Shown: in pieces, positions 1-9,267 of the stretch | Numbering within the stretch: the first letter of the stretch is position 1 | Layout of the letters: each line of letters begins with the position of its first letter | Assembly: GCF_001675045.1 (NCBI RefSeq) | Contig: NZ_LYPA01000043.1 | Coordinates: forward strand, 1 to 64,000 | Reading direction: 5' to 3' | Source: Paenibacillus oryzae | Lineage (GTDB): Bacteria > Bacillota > Bacilli > Paenibacillales > Paenibacillaceae | DNA length: 64,000 bases | Program-made: the position numbers and the translations under genes | The notes under the pieces: generated by a model | Database searches by the model: none | What the model was told of the DNA's origin: nothing | What the model saw: only the letters and a program-made list of their open reading frames with translations

Positions 1-23
1 ACATAAGTAGGAGGATGCTAATA

Positions 24-113
24 ATGATGGTTCAAGGAATCCCTTGTCCCATCTGCCTTGGCGAATGCCGAGAGGCTATTAGAATTAAAGGTAGGCAACC
101 TTTCGCTGCGTAA
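24..113 (+). CDS. possible 29-residue small protein, unknown
   Basis: A short open frame starts with ATG at 24 behind a good ribosome binding site (GGAGG at 10-14). It encodes 29 residues containing the cysteine cluster CPICLGEC, which could bind a metal. I recognise no family. Its last codons and stop fall inside the left arm and loop of the terminator at 93-141, which argues against a conserved gene, and it may only be the leader or tail region of an upstream transcription unit outside the window. Coding status is an open guess. Confidence 0.22.
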   Translation: MMVQGIPCPICLGECREAIRIKGRQPFAA

Positions 114-141
114 CAATCGCGGGCGGGAGGTTGCCTTTTTT
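93..141 (+). terminator. rho-independent terminator upstream of dprA
   Basis: A 9-bp perfect stem (AGGCAACCT at 93-101 pairing with AGGTTGCCT at 128-136) encloses a 26-base loop and is followed directly by a T run. It separates whatever lies upstream of the window from dprA. Confidence 0.75.
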
Positions 142-230
142 CATTCCGGCGAGGCTGACTTGCAATCCTTGCAAATGTAACGCACAATATAGGAATGCAG
201 GTTGGCTCCCATGAAAAGGTGCTGATCGTG

Positions 231-1355
231 ATGAATGACACAGAGCAAAAAATAAAAGAAATGATTATTGAGCTGCATCGCATTCCGGGCATAGGCTGGC
301 ATAACATCGACAGAGCCGTTAACGCCGCAATGTGGACCACGGAAAGCTGGGACGCCGGGCAGCTTCAGGAAATCGGGTTCCGCAAGGAACGCGCCCAGAA
401 AGCGGCCGCTTTGCTTGCAGGCAAGCGACAGAGTCCGGATTTGGCAAGCTCTGGCCAGATAGAACAGAGCGGGACCGCAATCATCACATATTATGACAAA
501 AATTACCCTTCTATATTAAAAGAGATTGCACAGCCGCCTTGGGTGTTGTATGCTAAGGGACGGCTGGAGTTGCTGGAACGCCCCGCTGTGGCGCTGGTAG
601 GCACAAGGGTGCCCACCGCTTACGGCAGGCATACGGCGGCTTTAATGGCGCGCGAGCTGGCTCAGGACGGCTTTGCCGTAGTTAGCGGCCTTGCCAAAGG
701 GGTAGATGCCATTGCGCATCTGGCGGCTTTGGAGGAGAAGGGCGGTACGATCGCCGTTTTGCCTACGCCCATTGATACCTGCTACCCGTCAGAAAATCAG
801 TCCTTGTTCCGGAAGATCGCCCAGAATGGGCTGCTTCTTTCCGAAACGCCGCTTGGCACGGTGCTTCATCGCGGACAATTTCATCAACGTAACCGCATTA
901 TCGCGGGATTGTCCAGAGCAACGATCGTTGTGGAGGGAGCAAGCCAGAGCGGTTCGTTAATAACCGCCAAATTTGCATTTCAGATGGATCGTGAATTGTT
1001 TGCCGTTCCCGGACCGATCTCATCGCCCAAAAGCGAAGGTCCAAACGCCCTTATACGGGATGGAATGGCGAAGCTGATTAGCTCGTCCAGACAAGTAGCC
1101 AGTGAGCTGGAGTGGCTTGGAGATACAGTTTCCAAGCAGCTGGCAGGACGGAGTGACGGGCCGTCTTACGCTTCTTCAGGAGAAAGCGAGGAGGAGCTTA
1201 AGCTGATCGCGCTTTTGCAGGATCAACAGCTTACGATCGACGAGCTCCATGAAACATCTGGCATTCCGTTTGGACATTTGAACGCACTTCTGCTAAATTT
1301 ATGTATAAAACGGAAAATCGGGCTGCAAGCAGGCTCTATATACTGTGTATTGTAA
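231..1355 (+). CDS. dprA: DNA processing protein DprA
   Basis: DprA protects incoming single-stranded DNA during natural transformation and loads RecA onto it in the cytoplasm. The 374-residue product has the family's three parts: an N-terminal helix-hairpin-helix/SAM-like region (IPGIG near residue 20), a central Rossmann-like DNA-binding domain (GTR at 124-126, then SGLAKGVDAIAH near 152 and SETPLGT further on), and a C-terminal winged-helix-like domain. An in-frame ATG exists at 195, but the ATG at 231 has an AAGGTG-like ribosome binding site about nine bases upstream and gives a normal N-terminus, so it is preferred. topA begins 28 bases downstream, the usual Bacillales order. Confidence 0.93.
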   Translation: MNDTEQKIKEMIIELHRIPGIGWHNIDRAVNAAMWTTESWDAGQLQEIGFRKERAQKAAALLAGKRQSPDLASSGQIEQSGTAIITYYDKNYPSILKEIAQPPWVLYAKGRLELLERPAVALVGTRVPTAYGRHTAALMARELAQDGFAVVSGLAKGVDAIAHLAALEEKGGTIAVLPTPIDTCYPSENQSLFRKIAQNGLLLSETPLGTVLHRGQFHQRNRIIAGLSRATIVVEGASQSGSLITAKFAFQMDRELFAVPGPISSPKSEGPNALIRDGMAKLISSSRQVASELEWLGDTVSKQLAGRSDGPSYASSGESEEELKLIALLQDQQLTIDELHETSGIPFGHLNALLLNLCIKRKIGLQAGSIYCVL

Positions 1356-1383
1356 CTAGTCGCAAAGAGAGGAGGCACCTCGT

Positions 1384-3483
1384 ATGGCAGATTCATTAGT
1401 TATCGTAGAATCACCGGCCAAAGCCAAAACCATCGGCAAATATCTGGGAAGCAAATACATTGTGAAAGCGTCAATGGGTCACATTCGGGATTTGCCTAAG
1501 AGCCAGATTGGCGTCGAGGTGGAGAATGGCTTTAATCCCAAATATATTACGATTCGCGGAAAAGGCAGCGTCCTGAAGGAACTGAAGGATGCCAGCAAAA
1601 AAGTTAAACATGTCTTTCTAGCGGCTGACCCCGATCGCGAGGGGGAAGCGATTGCTTGGCATCTGGCTCATTACCTGGAGCTGAATGAAAAAGAAACCTG
1701 CCGGGTCGTATTTAATGAAATAACAAAGCAAGCGGTCAAGGATGCGTTCAAAAACCCGCGTCCCATTAATATGGATCTGGTTAACGCCCAGCAGGCGCGC
1801 CGTATTCTGGATCGTCTGGTAGGATACAAGATTAGTCCGCTGCTTTGGAAAAAAGTGAAAAAAGGGTTGTCTGCCGGGCGCGTTCAGTCCGTTGCGGTCA
1901 AGCTGATTAATGACAGGGAAAATGAAATTGAGGATTTTGTGCCTGAGGAATATTGGTCCATAACGGCAAAGCTGCAGCACAAAGGGCTGACGTTTGATGC
2001 CAAATATTATTCCTTAAGGGGCGAAAAGCGCGAGCTTGCCAAGGAAGCCGACGTTCAGGAAGTGCTCGCGGCCATGAAGGGGCTTCCGTTTAACGTTTCC
2101 GAGGTCAAGGAGAAAGAGCGGCTTCGCAATCCGGCGCCTCCATTTATTACGAGCTCGCTGCAGCAGGAAGCTGCGCGCAAGCTCGGCTTCCGCGCGTCCA
2201 AAACGATGTCGGTAGCCCAACAGCTGTATGAAGGCGTAGAGCTTGGCAAGGAAGGCACGGTTGGTTTGATCACCTATATGAGAACAGACTCTACCCGTAT
2301 ATCGCCTGTGGCTCAGGAAGAAGCTCAAGCTTATATTTCCGAAAAATACGGAGCAGAATTTTGGCCGGAGCAGCCGCGAGTTTATGTAAAAAAGAACAGC
2401 AATGCCCAGGATGCGCACGAAGCCATCAGGCCAACCTCCATTCTGCGCGACCCGGAATCCATGAAGCCTTTCCTGTCCCGGGATCAATTGCGTTTGTATA
2501 AGCTTGTATGGGAGCGTTTCACCTCAAGCCAGATGTCATCCGCCGTTCTGGATACGATGACCGTCGACTTAAAAGCGGGAGAAACTGTATTCCGCGCTTC
2601 CGGCTCCAAGGTTAAATTCCCCGGCTTCATGAAGGTGTACGTTGAGGGTAACGACGATGGAACGGTTGAAGAACATAAGTTTTTGCCTGCATTAGCGCTG
2701 GGCGAGGAAATCAAGCCGGAGGCCATCGAGCCCAAGCAGCATTTCACCCAGCCGCCGCCGCGTTATTCTGAAGCCCGCCTGGTCCGCACGCTGGAAGAGC
2801 TGGGCATTGGACGCCCCAGCACGTATGCCCCGACGCTGGAAACGATCCAGAAGCGCGGCTATGTTGCGATGGAAGAGAAAAAGTTTATGCCGACAGAGCT
2901 TGGCGAATTGGTTATCCAGCTGATGGAAGAGTTTTTCCCGGAAATACTGGATGCGGAATTTACAGCCAACATGGAGGGCAATCTTGACCACGTTGAGGAA
3001 GGAACCGAGGACTGGGTAAAGGTGCTCGCCAATTTCTATGAATCCTTCGAGAAGCGGCTTGAGGTTGCAGAGGAAGAGATGAAGGAAATCGAAATTCAGG
3101 ATGAGGTTTCCGATGAGCTGTGCGAGAAGTGCGGCCGCCATCTTGTTTATAAAATGGGCCGCTTCGGCAAGTTCCTGGCTTGCTCCGGCTTTCCGGATTG
3201 CCGTAATACAAAGCCGATTGTGAAAGATATCGGGGTGGCGTGCCCCAAGTGCAGCGAGGGTAAAATTATTGAGCGCCGCAGCAAAAAAGGCCGGATTTTT
3301 TATGGCTGCGATCAATATCCGGGCTGTGACTTTGTATCGTGGGATAAGCCGACAGGCAAGCCATGTCCCAAATGCGAAGCCATGTTAGTTGAAAAGCGCA
3401 ATCGCAATGGCGTACGCCTTCAATGTGTATCCTGCGATTACAGCGAAGAAGTGCTGGATGAGGACCATGAGGAGCAGGCATAA
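1384..3483 (+). CDS. topA: DNA topoisomerase I (type IA)
   Basis: Relaxes negatively supercoiled DNA through a 5'-phosphotyrosine intermediate. The 699-residue protein opens with a TOPRIM domain ([17 protein letters not shown], and [12 protein letters not shown] near residue 82). It carries the active-site tyrosine in [10 protein letters not shown] (Tyr298) and ends with three tetracysteine zinc-ribbon modules starting near residue 580 (CEKCG, CPKCS, CPKCE). Length and layout match B. subtilis TopA (about 690 residues). A strong ribosome binding site (GAGGAGG) precedes the ATG. It follows dprA closely and is probably cotranscribed with it. Confidence 0.97.
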   Translation: MADSLVIVESPAKAKTIGKYLGSKYIVKASMGHIRDLPKSQIGVEVENGFNPKYITIRGKGSVLKELKDASKKVKHVFLAADPDREGEAIAWHLAHYLELNEKETCRVVFNEITKQAVKDAFKNPRPINMDLVNAQQARRILDRLVGYKISPLLWKKVKKGLSAGRVQSVAVKLINDRENEIEDFVPEEYWSITAKLQHKGLTFDAKYYSLRGEKRELAKEADVQEVLAAMKGLPFNVSEVKEKERLRNPAPPFITSSLQQEAARKLGFRASKTMSVAQQLYEGVELGKEGTVGLITYMRTDSTRISPVAQEEAQAYISEKYGAEFWPEQPRVYVKKNSNAQDAHEAIRPTSILRDPESMKPFLSRDQLRLYKLVWERFTSSQMSSAVLDTMTVDLKAGETVFRASGSKVKFPGFMKVYVEGNDDGTVEEHKFLPALALGEEIKPEAIEPKQHFTQPPPRYSEARLVRTLEELGIGRPSTYAPTLETIQKRGYVAMEEKKFMPTELGELVIQLMEEFFPEILDAEFTANMEGNLDHVEEGTEDWVKVLANFYESFEKRLEVAEEEMKEIEIQDEVSDELCEKCGRHLVYKMGRFGKFLACSGFPDCRNTKPIVKDIGVACPKCSEGKIIERRSKKGRIFYGCDQYPGCDFVSWDKPTGKPCPKCEAMLVEKRNRNGVRLQCVSCDYSEEVLDEDHEEQA

Positions 3484-3505
3484 CCATCTATTATAAAAGA
3501 CGGGC

Positions 3506-3524
3506 CCCGGCTTAATAAGCCGGG
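3506..3524 (+). terminator. hairpin after topA, possible weak terminator
   Basis: An 8-bp GC-rich perfect stem with a 3-base loop (CCCGGCTT / AAGCCGGG) lies 22 bases after the topA stop. No U tract follows, so it may be a transcript-end or stabilising hairpin rather than a classical intrinsic terminator. The rest of the 3484-3634 gap shows no convincing promoter. Confidence 0.4.
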
Positions 3525-3634
3525 CTTGCCTGTCCCTGCGGCATTGCCGCCGCTTTTGACTTTATCCGTCAGAATCTTCAAAAAATTAGTTTAAGGTTTG
3601 TTGTAGACAAGCCAATCGGAAGGAATGAAGTTTT

Positions 3635-4963
3635 TTGTCTCAGAAGGTGACCGTTATCGGCGCCGGTCTCGCAGGAAGCGAAGCCGCTTGGCAAATTGCG
3701 AGTCTCGGTGTACCGGTAGTACTTTATGAAATGCGTCCTGCTAAGCAGACGCCTGCTCATCATACCCATCAATTTGCGGAGCTTGTGTGCAGCAACAGTC
3801 TGCGCGCCAACGGACTCAGCAATGCAGTAGGCGTCTTGAAGGAAGAAATGCGCCGTCTGAACTCCCTTATTCTTAGCTGCGCGGATCAACATGCCGTGCC
3901 AGCGGGCGGAGCGCTAGCCGTTGACCGCGAGGGCTTCTCAGGCGAAGTGACGAACCGTTTGCGCAATCATCCACTCATTGAAGTTCGTAATGAAGAAGTA
4001 ACCGAAATTCCGGGGGAGGGGATTACGGTTATCGCTACAGGACCGCTAACGGCGCCTGCGCTGTCGAGCGGAATCCGCGAACTGCTTGGAGAAGAGTATT
4101 TTTACTTCTACGATGCGGCCGCCCCCATTATTGAAAAAGATTCCATCGACATGAATAAGGTATATCTTGCTTCCCGTTATGACAAAGGCGAAGCGGCTTA
4201 TTTGAATTGTCCAATGGACGAAGAGGAGTTTAACGCTTTTTATGAAGCGTTGATCGCGGCGGAAACAGCAGAGCTGAAGGAGTTTGAAAAAGAAATTTAT
4301 TTTGAAGGCTGCATGCCTATTGAAGTGATGATGCGGCGCGGCAAGCAAACGGCTCTGTTTGGACCGATGAAGCCGGTCGGCCTGGTTAACCCTCATACGG
4401 GCAAGCTGCCGCATGCCGTTATTCAGCTTCGCCAGGACAATGCTGCGGGTACGCTGTACAATATGGTTGGTTTTCAGACCCATCTGAAGTGGGGAGAGCA
4501 AAAACGGGTGTTTAGCATGATTCCGGGGCTGGAAAATGCCGAATTTGTCCGTTACGGAGTGATGCACCGCAACACGTTTATCAACTCGCCCAAGCTGCTG
4601 AAGCCAACCTATCAAATGCAGCAGCGCGAAGGCCTCTTTTTTGCCGGTCAAATGACGGGCGTTGAGGGGTATGTGGAATCCGCGGCATCGGGTCTCGTTG
4701 CGGGCATTAATGCTGCGCGCGTCGCTAAAGGCGAGGAGCCGCTGGTTCTTCCCGAGATGACGGCGCTTGGAAGTATGGCTCATTACATTACGACTGCCGA
4801 TTTTAAGCATTTCCAGCCGATGAATGCCAACTTTGGCCTTTTCCCGCCGCTTGAAAAACGGATTAAGGGCAAAAAAGAGAAAAACGAAGCGATCGCTAAT
4901 CGCGCTCTTGAGCAAATTGAAGCTTTTAAAAAGGAACATTTGCCGCATATCGCCGTACAGTAG
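3635..4963 (+). CDS. trmFO: methylenetetrahydrofolate-tRNA-(uracil-5-)-methyltransferase TrmFO
   Basis: FAD- and folate-dependent enzyme that makes m5U54 in the T loop of tRNA. The N-terminus has the dinucleotide-binding motif GAGLAGSE (residues 9-16). Two cysteines sit where the family's reactive pair is found: Cys52 in [10 protein letters not shown] and Cys226 in EGCMPIEVM. Length is 442 residues, close to the B. subtilis enzyme (435). The start is TTG at 3635, ten bases after GGAAGGA; it places the FAD motif at the usual distance from the N-terminus. In B. subtilis the recombinase gene xerC (codV) follows; here hslV follows after only 32 bases. Confidence 0.95.
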   Translation: MSQKVTVIGAGLAGSEAAWQIASLGVPVVLYEMRPAKQTPAHHTHQFAELVCSNSLRANGLSNAVGVLKEEMRRLNSLILSCADQHAVPAGGALAVDREGFSGEVTNRLRNHPLIEVRNEEVTEIPGEGITVIATGPLTAPALSSGIRELLGEEYFYFYDAAAPIIEKDSIDMNKVYLASRYDKGEAAYLNCPMDEEEFNAFYEALIAAETAELKEFEKEIYFEGCMPIEVMMRRGKQTALFGPMKPVGLVNPHTGKLPHAVIQLRQDNAAGTLYNMVGFQTHLKWGEQKRVFSMIPGLENAEFVRYGVMHRNTFINSPKLLKPTYQMQQREGLFFAGQMTGVEGYVESAASGLVAGINAARVAKGEEPLVLPEMTALGSMAHYITTADFKHFQPMNANFGLFPPLEKRIKGKKEKNEAIANRALEQIEAFKKEHLPHIAVQ

Positions 4964-4995
4964 ACTATGAGAACTTGATACAAGGAGGCATCGTC

Positions 4996-5541
4996 ATGGA
5001 AATGCAGTTTCATGCCACAACGATTTGTGCTGTTCGTCACAACGGCAAAGGAGCAATTGCCGGCGACGGCCAGGTTACCTTTGGCAACAGCATGGTCATG
5101 AAGCATCAGGCGAAAAAGGTTCGCAGGCTTTACCGGGGACAAGTGGTTGCCGGATTTGCGGGTTCGGTTGCGGACGCGATAACGCTTTTCGAAAAATTTG
5201 AAGCCAAGCTGGAGGAGCATCACGGCAACCTGCAGCGGGCCGCAGTGGAATTGGCCAAGGACTGGCGATCCGATCGGATTCTGCGCAAGCTGGAAGCGAT
5301 GATGCTGGTAATGGATAAATCGGGTTTGCTGCTTATTTCCGGCAATGGCGAAATTATCGAGCCGGATGACGGCATTTTGGCGATTGGCTCCGGGGGCAGC
5401 TTTGCTCTTTCGGCCGCAAGGGCGCTGAAGCGTCACGCGACGGATATGGAAGCAAAGGACATGGCGCGGGCGTCGCTTGAAATAGCCTCAGAGATTTGCG
5501 TGTTCACCAATCATAATATTATTGTCGAAGAAATCGTATAG
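4996..5541 (+). CDS. hslV: ATP-dependent protease subunit HslV (ClpQ)
   Basis: Peptidase ring of the two-component HslUV (ClpQY/CodWX) protease. The 181-residue product has the HslV hallmarks: a TT pair after a short leader, [26 protein letters not shown] and AIGSGG. The ATG at 4996 follows AAGGAGG (4982-4988) at ideal distance; an upstream in-frame TTG at 4975 has no such site. The chain begins MEMQFHATT, so the threonine equivalent to the E. coli catalytic Thr1 is residue 8 and is preceded by a seven-residue leader. The partner ATPase gene hslU starts 23 bases downstream. Confidence 0.95.
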   Translation: MEMQFHATTICAVRHNGKGAIAGDGQVTFGNSMVMKHQAKKVRRLYRGQVVAGFAGSVADAITLFEKFEAKLEEHHGNLQRAAVELAKDWRSDRILRKLEAMMLVMDKSGLLLISGNGEIIEPDDGILAIGSGGSFALSAARALKRHATDMEAKDMARASLEIASEICVFTNHNIIVEEIV

Positions 5542-5564
5542 ATGATAGCGGAGGCGATGAAACC

Positions 5565-6965
5565 ATGGGAAATGATGCGTTGACACCGCGCCAGATCGTC
5601 GCGGAGCTGGATAAATACATTGTAGGCCAAAAGGATGCCAAACGTTCCGTTGCGGTAGCGTTGCGCAATCGCTATCGGAGAAGCAAGCTGGACGAATCCA
5701 TTCGGGACGAAATTGTGCCCAAAAACATTTTGATGATCGGCCCGACGGGCGTGGGCAAAACGGAAATTGCCCGCAGGCTGGCGAAGCTGGTCAAGGCGCC
5801 GTTCGTAAAGCTGGAGGCAACCAAGTTTACCGAGGTTGGTTATGTCGGCCGCGATGTGGAGTCCATGATTCGCGATCTGGTGGAAACAGCAATCCGTATG
5901 GTCAAGTCTGAAAAAACGGAAGGCGTCAAGGATAAAGCGGAGAAGATGGCGAACGAACGAATCGTCACGCTGCTGGCTCCTTCGGCGGCAAAGCAAAAAT
6001 CCGCCAAAAATCCGTTTGAAATGTTGTTTGGCGGCTCTAGCGAGGAAAAACCGGAGGAAGTCGACAAGGAAGGCGACCAGTCGCTGCAGGCGCGGCGCGC
6101 GCAAATCAGGGAACAGCTCGCGGAGGGCAAGCTCGAAAATGAAGTGATCGAAATCGAGGTGGAGGACACCTCTCCAAGCATGCTGGATATGCTGTCGGGC
6201 CAAGGTCCCGAAGGCATGGGCATGAATATGCAAGAAATGTTAGGCCAACTGATGCCGAAGAAGCCGAAAAAACGGAAACTTCCGGTCAAGGAAGCCCGCA
6301 AAGCGCTTACTCAGGAAGAAGCCAACAAACTGATCGATATGGACGACGTTATTACAGAATCCATTACGAGAGCGGAGCAAAGCGGCATCATCTTTATCGA
6401 CGAAATTGATAAAATAGCCAGCCCGTCCAGAGGCTCCGGCCCGGATGTTTCGCGCGAGGGCGTTCAGCGCGATATTTTGCCCATCGTGGAGGGTTCAACG
6501 GTCATGACGAAATACGGTCCGGTCAAAACGGACTATATTCTGTTCATTGCTGCGGGCGCGTTCCATATCGCGAAACCATCCGATCTTATTCCGGAGCTTC
6601 AAGGCCGGTTCCCGATCCGGGTGGAGCTTACCAGCCTTAGCCTGGATGATTTCGTCAGCATATTGACCGAGCCAAAAAATGCGCTGACCAAGCAATATAC
6701 CGCACTCTTGCAAACCGAGGGCATTGACGTTCAATTTTCGCCGGAAGCCATTCATGAACTGGCATCCATTGCCGCTGACGTCAATCGCAATATGGAAAAC
6801 ATAGGAGCCCGCAGATTGCATACGATTCTGGAGAAGCTGCTGGAGGATTTATCCTTCGAAGCGCCGGAGCTGTCGTTGGAAAACATGACGATTACGCCTG
6901 AATATGTACGCGAGAAGCTGGGGAACATCTCCAAGGATCGCGATTTAAGCCAATATATTTTGTAA
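5565..6965 (+). CDS. hslU: HslU (ClpY) unfoldase ATPase
   Basis: AAA+ ring that unfolds substrates and feeds them into HslV. The 466-residue protein has the Walker A motif GPTGVGKT (59-66), an acidic, Gln/Lys-rich I-domain insert roughly between residues 130 and 260, the Walker B segment [11 protein letters not shown], and a C-terminal sensor-2 region ending in QYIL, the tail that docks into HslV. The I-domain carries the methionine-rich stretch GMGMNMQEM. The ATG is preceded by GCGGAGGCGATG. It is followed after 27 bases by codY, as in the B. subtilis cod operon. Confidence 0.96.
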   Translation: MGNDALTPRQIVAELDKYIVGQKDAKRSVAVALRNRYRRSKLDESIRDEIVPKNILMIGPTGVGKTEIARRLAKLVKAPFVKLEATKFTEVGYVGRDVESMIRDLVETAIRMVKSEKTEGVKDKAEKMANERIVTLLAPSAAKQKSAKNPFEMLFGGSSEEKPEEVDKEGDQSLQARRAQIREQLAEGKLENEVIEIEVEDTSPSMLDMLSGQGPEGMGMNMQEMLGQLMPKKPKKRKLPVKEARKALTQEEANKLIDMDDVITESITRAEQSGIIFIDEIDKIASPSRGSGPDVSREGVQRDILPIVEGSTVMTKYGPVKTDYILFIAAGAFHIAKPSDLIPELQGRFPIRVELTSLSLDDFVSILTEPKNALTKQYTALLQTEGIDVQFSPEAIHELASIAADVNRNMENIGARRLHTILEKLLEDLSFEAPELSLENMTITPEYVREKLGNISKDRDLSQYIL

Positions 6966-6992
6966 GGGTCAAGTCTGGGAGGACAATAGGAA

Positions 6993-7763
6993 ATGAGCTT
7001 ATTGAACAAAACAAGAACGCTAAACCGGCTGCTGCAGCGCGCAGCCGGCAAGGCGGTTAACTTCCGTGAAATGGCGGAGGTGCTGTGCACGACGATTCAG
7101 AGTAATGTATTTGTCGTTAGCCGCAGGGGGAAAATTTTGGGTTGCGCGGCCATCGACGTATACGATCATGACTTTCTACGCTCGCTTGGAGTGGACGAGC
7201 TTAGATTCTCAGTACCGGCAAATGACCGTTTTTTGGATGCGGGCGAGCCGTTAACAAACGTAAAGCCTGATGCCGGCATAGGTGAAGCCTTCCCGCGTCT
7301 TGGCGATGGCGAAATTATGACGATTGTTCCTATTGTTGGCGGCGGCGACCGGCTGGGTACGCTGATTCTAACCCGCCCGACGGGCGAATTTGATGAGGAT
7401 GATCTTGTGTTGGCGGAATACGGATCAACCATTGTTGGCATGGAAATCCTGCGCGAGCGTGCGGACGAGATTGAACAGGAGGTTCGGAGCCGCGCCGTGG
7501 TTGCCGTTGCTGTTGGTTCGCTGTCGTTCAGCGAGCTGGAGGCGGTGGAGCATATCTTTGAAGAGCTGGACGGCAAGGAAGGATTGCTTGTGGCATCCAA
7601 AATTGCGGATAGAGTGGGCATCACGCGTTCCGTTATCGTCAACGCTTTGCGCAAGCTGGAAAGCGCGGGCGTTATCGAAACCCGCTCCTTAGGCATGAAA
7701 GGGACCTATATCCGTATCTTGAACCAGCAGCTTCAGCAGGAGCTGCAAAAAATAAAAGCTTAA
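6993..7763 (+). CDS. codY: global transcriptional regulator CodY
   Basis: GTP- and branched-chain-amino-acid-sensing DNA-binding protein that represses stationary-phase and motility genes in Bacillales. The 256-residue chain matches the family length (259 in B. subtilis). It has an N-terminal GAF-type effector domain up to about residue 155, and a C-terminal winged helix with the DNA-contacting segment [19 protein letters not shown] near residues 200-219. The ATG follows GGGAGGAC. In B. subtilis CodY represses the fla/che promoter that lies just downstream of its own gene; the placement is the same here. Confidence 0.96.
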   Translation: MSLLNKTRTLNRLLQRAAGKAVNFREMAEVLCTTIQSNVFVVSRRGKILGCAAIDVYDHDFLRSLGVDELRFSVPANDRFLDAGEPLTNVKPDAGIGEAFPRLGDGEIMTIVPIVGGGDRLGTLILTRPTGEFDEDDLVLAEYGSTIVGMEILRERADEIEQEVRSRAVVAVAVGSLSFSELEAVEHIFEELDGKEGLLVASKIADRVGITRSVIVNALRKLESAGVIETRSLGMKGTYIRILNQQLQQELQKIKA

Positions 7764-7821
7764 CAAAAGTCATGGTTCTCCATGCCGCATGCGTAAAGCC
7801 TTTTTCATATTTTTTTGGTCG

Positions 7822-7860
7822 AAAAGCCCCATCTTGATTTAAAAAGATGGGGCTTTTTTC
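7822..7860 (+). terminator. strong terminator after codY
   Basis: A 14-bp perfect inverted repeat (AAAAGCCCCATCTT at 7822-7835 and its complement at 7844-7857) with an 8-base loop ends in a T run; the A run on the left makes it bidirectional. It closes the dprA-codY block and insulates the flagellar operon. Confidence 0.92.
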
Positions 7861-7909
7861 TTATTGTAATAAATTAGGAAATTAGTGAAGATAGTCGTGT
7901 TAGCGAAAA

Positions 7910-7938
7910 TCGACAAAGTCATCTCATTTTTTTAATAA
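7910..7938 (+). promoter_or_regulatory. weak candidate sigma-A promoter for the fla/che operon
   Basis: The 166 bases between the codY terminator and flgB are AT-rich and must hold the fla/che promoter. The best sigma-A-like pair I can see is TCGACA (7910-7915) and TAATAA (7933-7938) with a 17-base spacer, a poor match at -10. No sigma-D box (TAAA-N15-GCCGATAT) was found. The true start site is undetermined. Confidence 0.25.
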
Positions 7939-8025
7939 AAATCTGTCGAACGAGGAAGGAATGCGCAAAATTCTGTTGAATATCTTATGTCAAAGAGATT
8001 TTCATAGCGAAAGTGGTGAACAAAC

Positions 8026-8439
8026 ATGAATCTTCTAAACGGCTCATCATTTCAGCGGATGGAAGCGGCTGTCTATGCGGCAGAAATGAGGCAGCGCGTC
8101 ATCAACAACAATGTAGCCAATGTCGAAACACCGCATTTCAAACGCTCAGAAGTCGTCTTTGAACAACTTTTGGAGCAGGCAATAGGTACTGGATTGACAA
8201 AATTGTCGGGTATTAGGACTGATCCCAGACATCTTCCAATTGGGTCCTCGGCTTCGAAATTGCCTGAAGCTCAGGTCGTTACCGACACCGGAACAACAAT
8301 GGGCAATAATCAGAACAACGTCGATCTCGAAAGAGAAATGTCCCTGCTGGCTAAAAACCAGCTCAGCTACAACTTCTACATTCAGCAAATCAACCATGAT
8401 CTGAAAATGATGCGTACTGCTATTGAAGGAAGGGGGTAG
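8026..8439 (+). CDS. flgB: flagellar basal-body rod protein FlgB
   Basis: Proximal rod component of the flagellar basal body, exported by the flagellar type III system. The 137-residue product has the N-terminal rod/hook signature (AEMRQRVINNNVANVETPHFKRSEV, residues ~20-44) and a C-terminal amphipathic helix (LSYNFYIQQINHDLKMMRTAI) that forms the rod coiled coil. Length equals typical FlgB. First gene of the fla/che operon; flgC follows after five bases. Confidence 0.95.
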   Translation: MNLLNGSSFQRMEAAVYAAEMRQRVINNNVANVETPHFKRSEVVFEQLLEQAIGTGLTKLSGIRTDPRHLPIGSSASKLPEAQVVTDTGTTMGNNQNNVDLEREMSLLAKNQLSYNFYIQQINHDLKMMRTAIEGRG

Positions 8440-8444
8440 CCTGA

Positions 8445-8897
8445 ATGAGAATATCTACGGGGTTTGATATCAGCGCTTCGGCCCTTACAGCGCAGCGTCT
8501 GAGAATGGATGTTATTTCATCAAATATTACCAACGCAGAATCGACAAGAGGAAGTTATGTCAACGGTCAGTTTCAACCTTACAAGCGCAAGATGGTCGTG
8601 CTTGAGCCGCTGCAACAGTCCTTTTCATCTCTGCTAAACACGCAGCTTGGCCGTAAGGAATCCCTACAGGGCGTAAGAGTAGCCCAAATTAAGGAGGATC
8701 AGACACCAAGCAAACTAGTGTACAACCCAACCCACCCCGACGCCGACGCCAACGGCTATGTAAATATGCCTAACGTTGATATCGCCAAGGAGATGGTCGA
8801 TATGATTGCGGCATCTCGTGCATATGAAGCAAACATAACGGCTCTTAACGCAACAAAAAGCATGTTTGTCAAGGCGCTGGAAATCGGCAAGAGGTAG
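8445..8897 (+). CDS. flgC: flagellar basal-body rod protein FlgC
   Basis: Proximal rod subunit. 150 residues with the rod signature SSNITNAESTRG near residue 27 and the C-terminal conserved segment NVDIAKEMVDMIAASRAYEAN. Normal length and place directly after flgB; the ATG follows GAAGGAAGGGGG. fliE follows after 27 bases. Confidence 0.95.
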   Translation: MRISTGFDISASALTAQRLRMDVISSNITNAESTRGSYVNGQFQPYKRKMVVLEPLQQSFSSLLNTQLGRKESLQGVRVAQIKEDQTPSKLVYNPTHPDADANGYVNMPNVDIAKEMVDMIAASRAYEANITALNATKSMFVKALEIGKR

Positions 8898-8924
8898 TAG
8901 TCGACAACGATAAGGAGGGAAGAG

Positions 8925-9230
8925 ATGATACAATCGGTAACGCTGGGCCAGACTGCGCAGGTGAAGCTTAATGAACTGGGACAAGCTCAAAAAGCAACGC
9001 CCGCCGAAATGACGGAGTCTTTCGGACAAATGCTGCAGACGGCCATCAACAATGTGAACGCACAAGAAAAAAATGTACATAAGTTGAACGATCAATATTT
9101 AGTTGGCCAGGTGGATGTAACGAAAGTGCTGATTGCCGCCGAGCAAGCGCAGCTCAGTTTGCAGTTTACCTCACAGGTCCGCAACAAGGTAGTGGAAGCC
9201 TATCAGGAAATGATGCGGATGCAGCTTTAG
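8925..9230 (+). CDS. fliE: flagellar hook-basal body complex protein FliE
   Basis: Adaptor between the MS ring and the rod. 101 residues, with the family's C-terminal half (LVGQVDVTKVLIAAEQAQLSLQ, then QVRNKVVEAYQEMMRMQL at the very end). RBS AAGGAGGGAAG precedes the ATG. Third gene in the conserved flgB-flgC-fliE-fliF order. Confidence 0.95.
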   Translation: MIQSVTLGQTAQVKLNELGQAQKATPAEMTESFGQMLQTAINNVNAQEKNVHKLNDQYLVGQVDVTKVLIAAEQAQLSLQFTSQVRNKVVEAYQEMMRMQL

Positions 9231-9267
9231 GAAATGGATCAGCATAGTAATTGGGTGAGGTGACAAC

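Noticed and set aside
7964..7985. Possible CodY box upstream of flgB (AATTCTGTTGAATAT)
   Set aside because: About six mismatches to the 15-base consensus; CodY control of this operon is likely from context, but this site is not supported.
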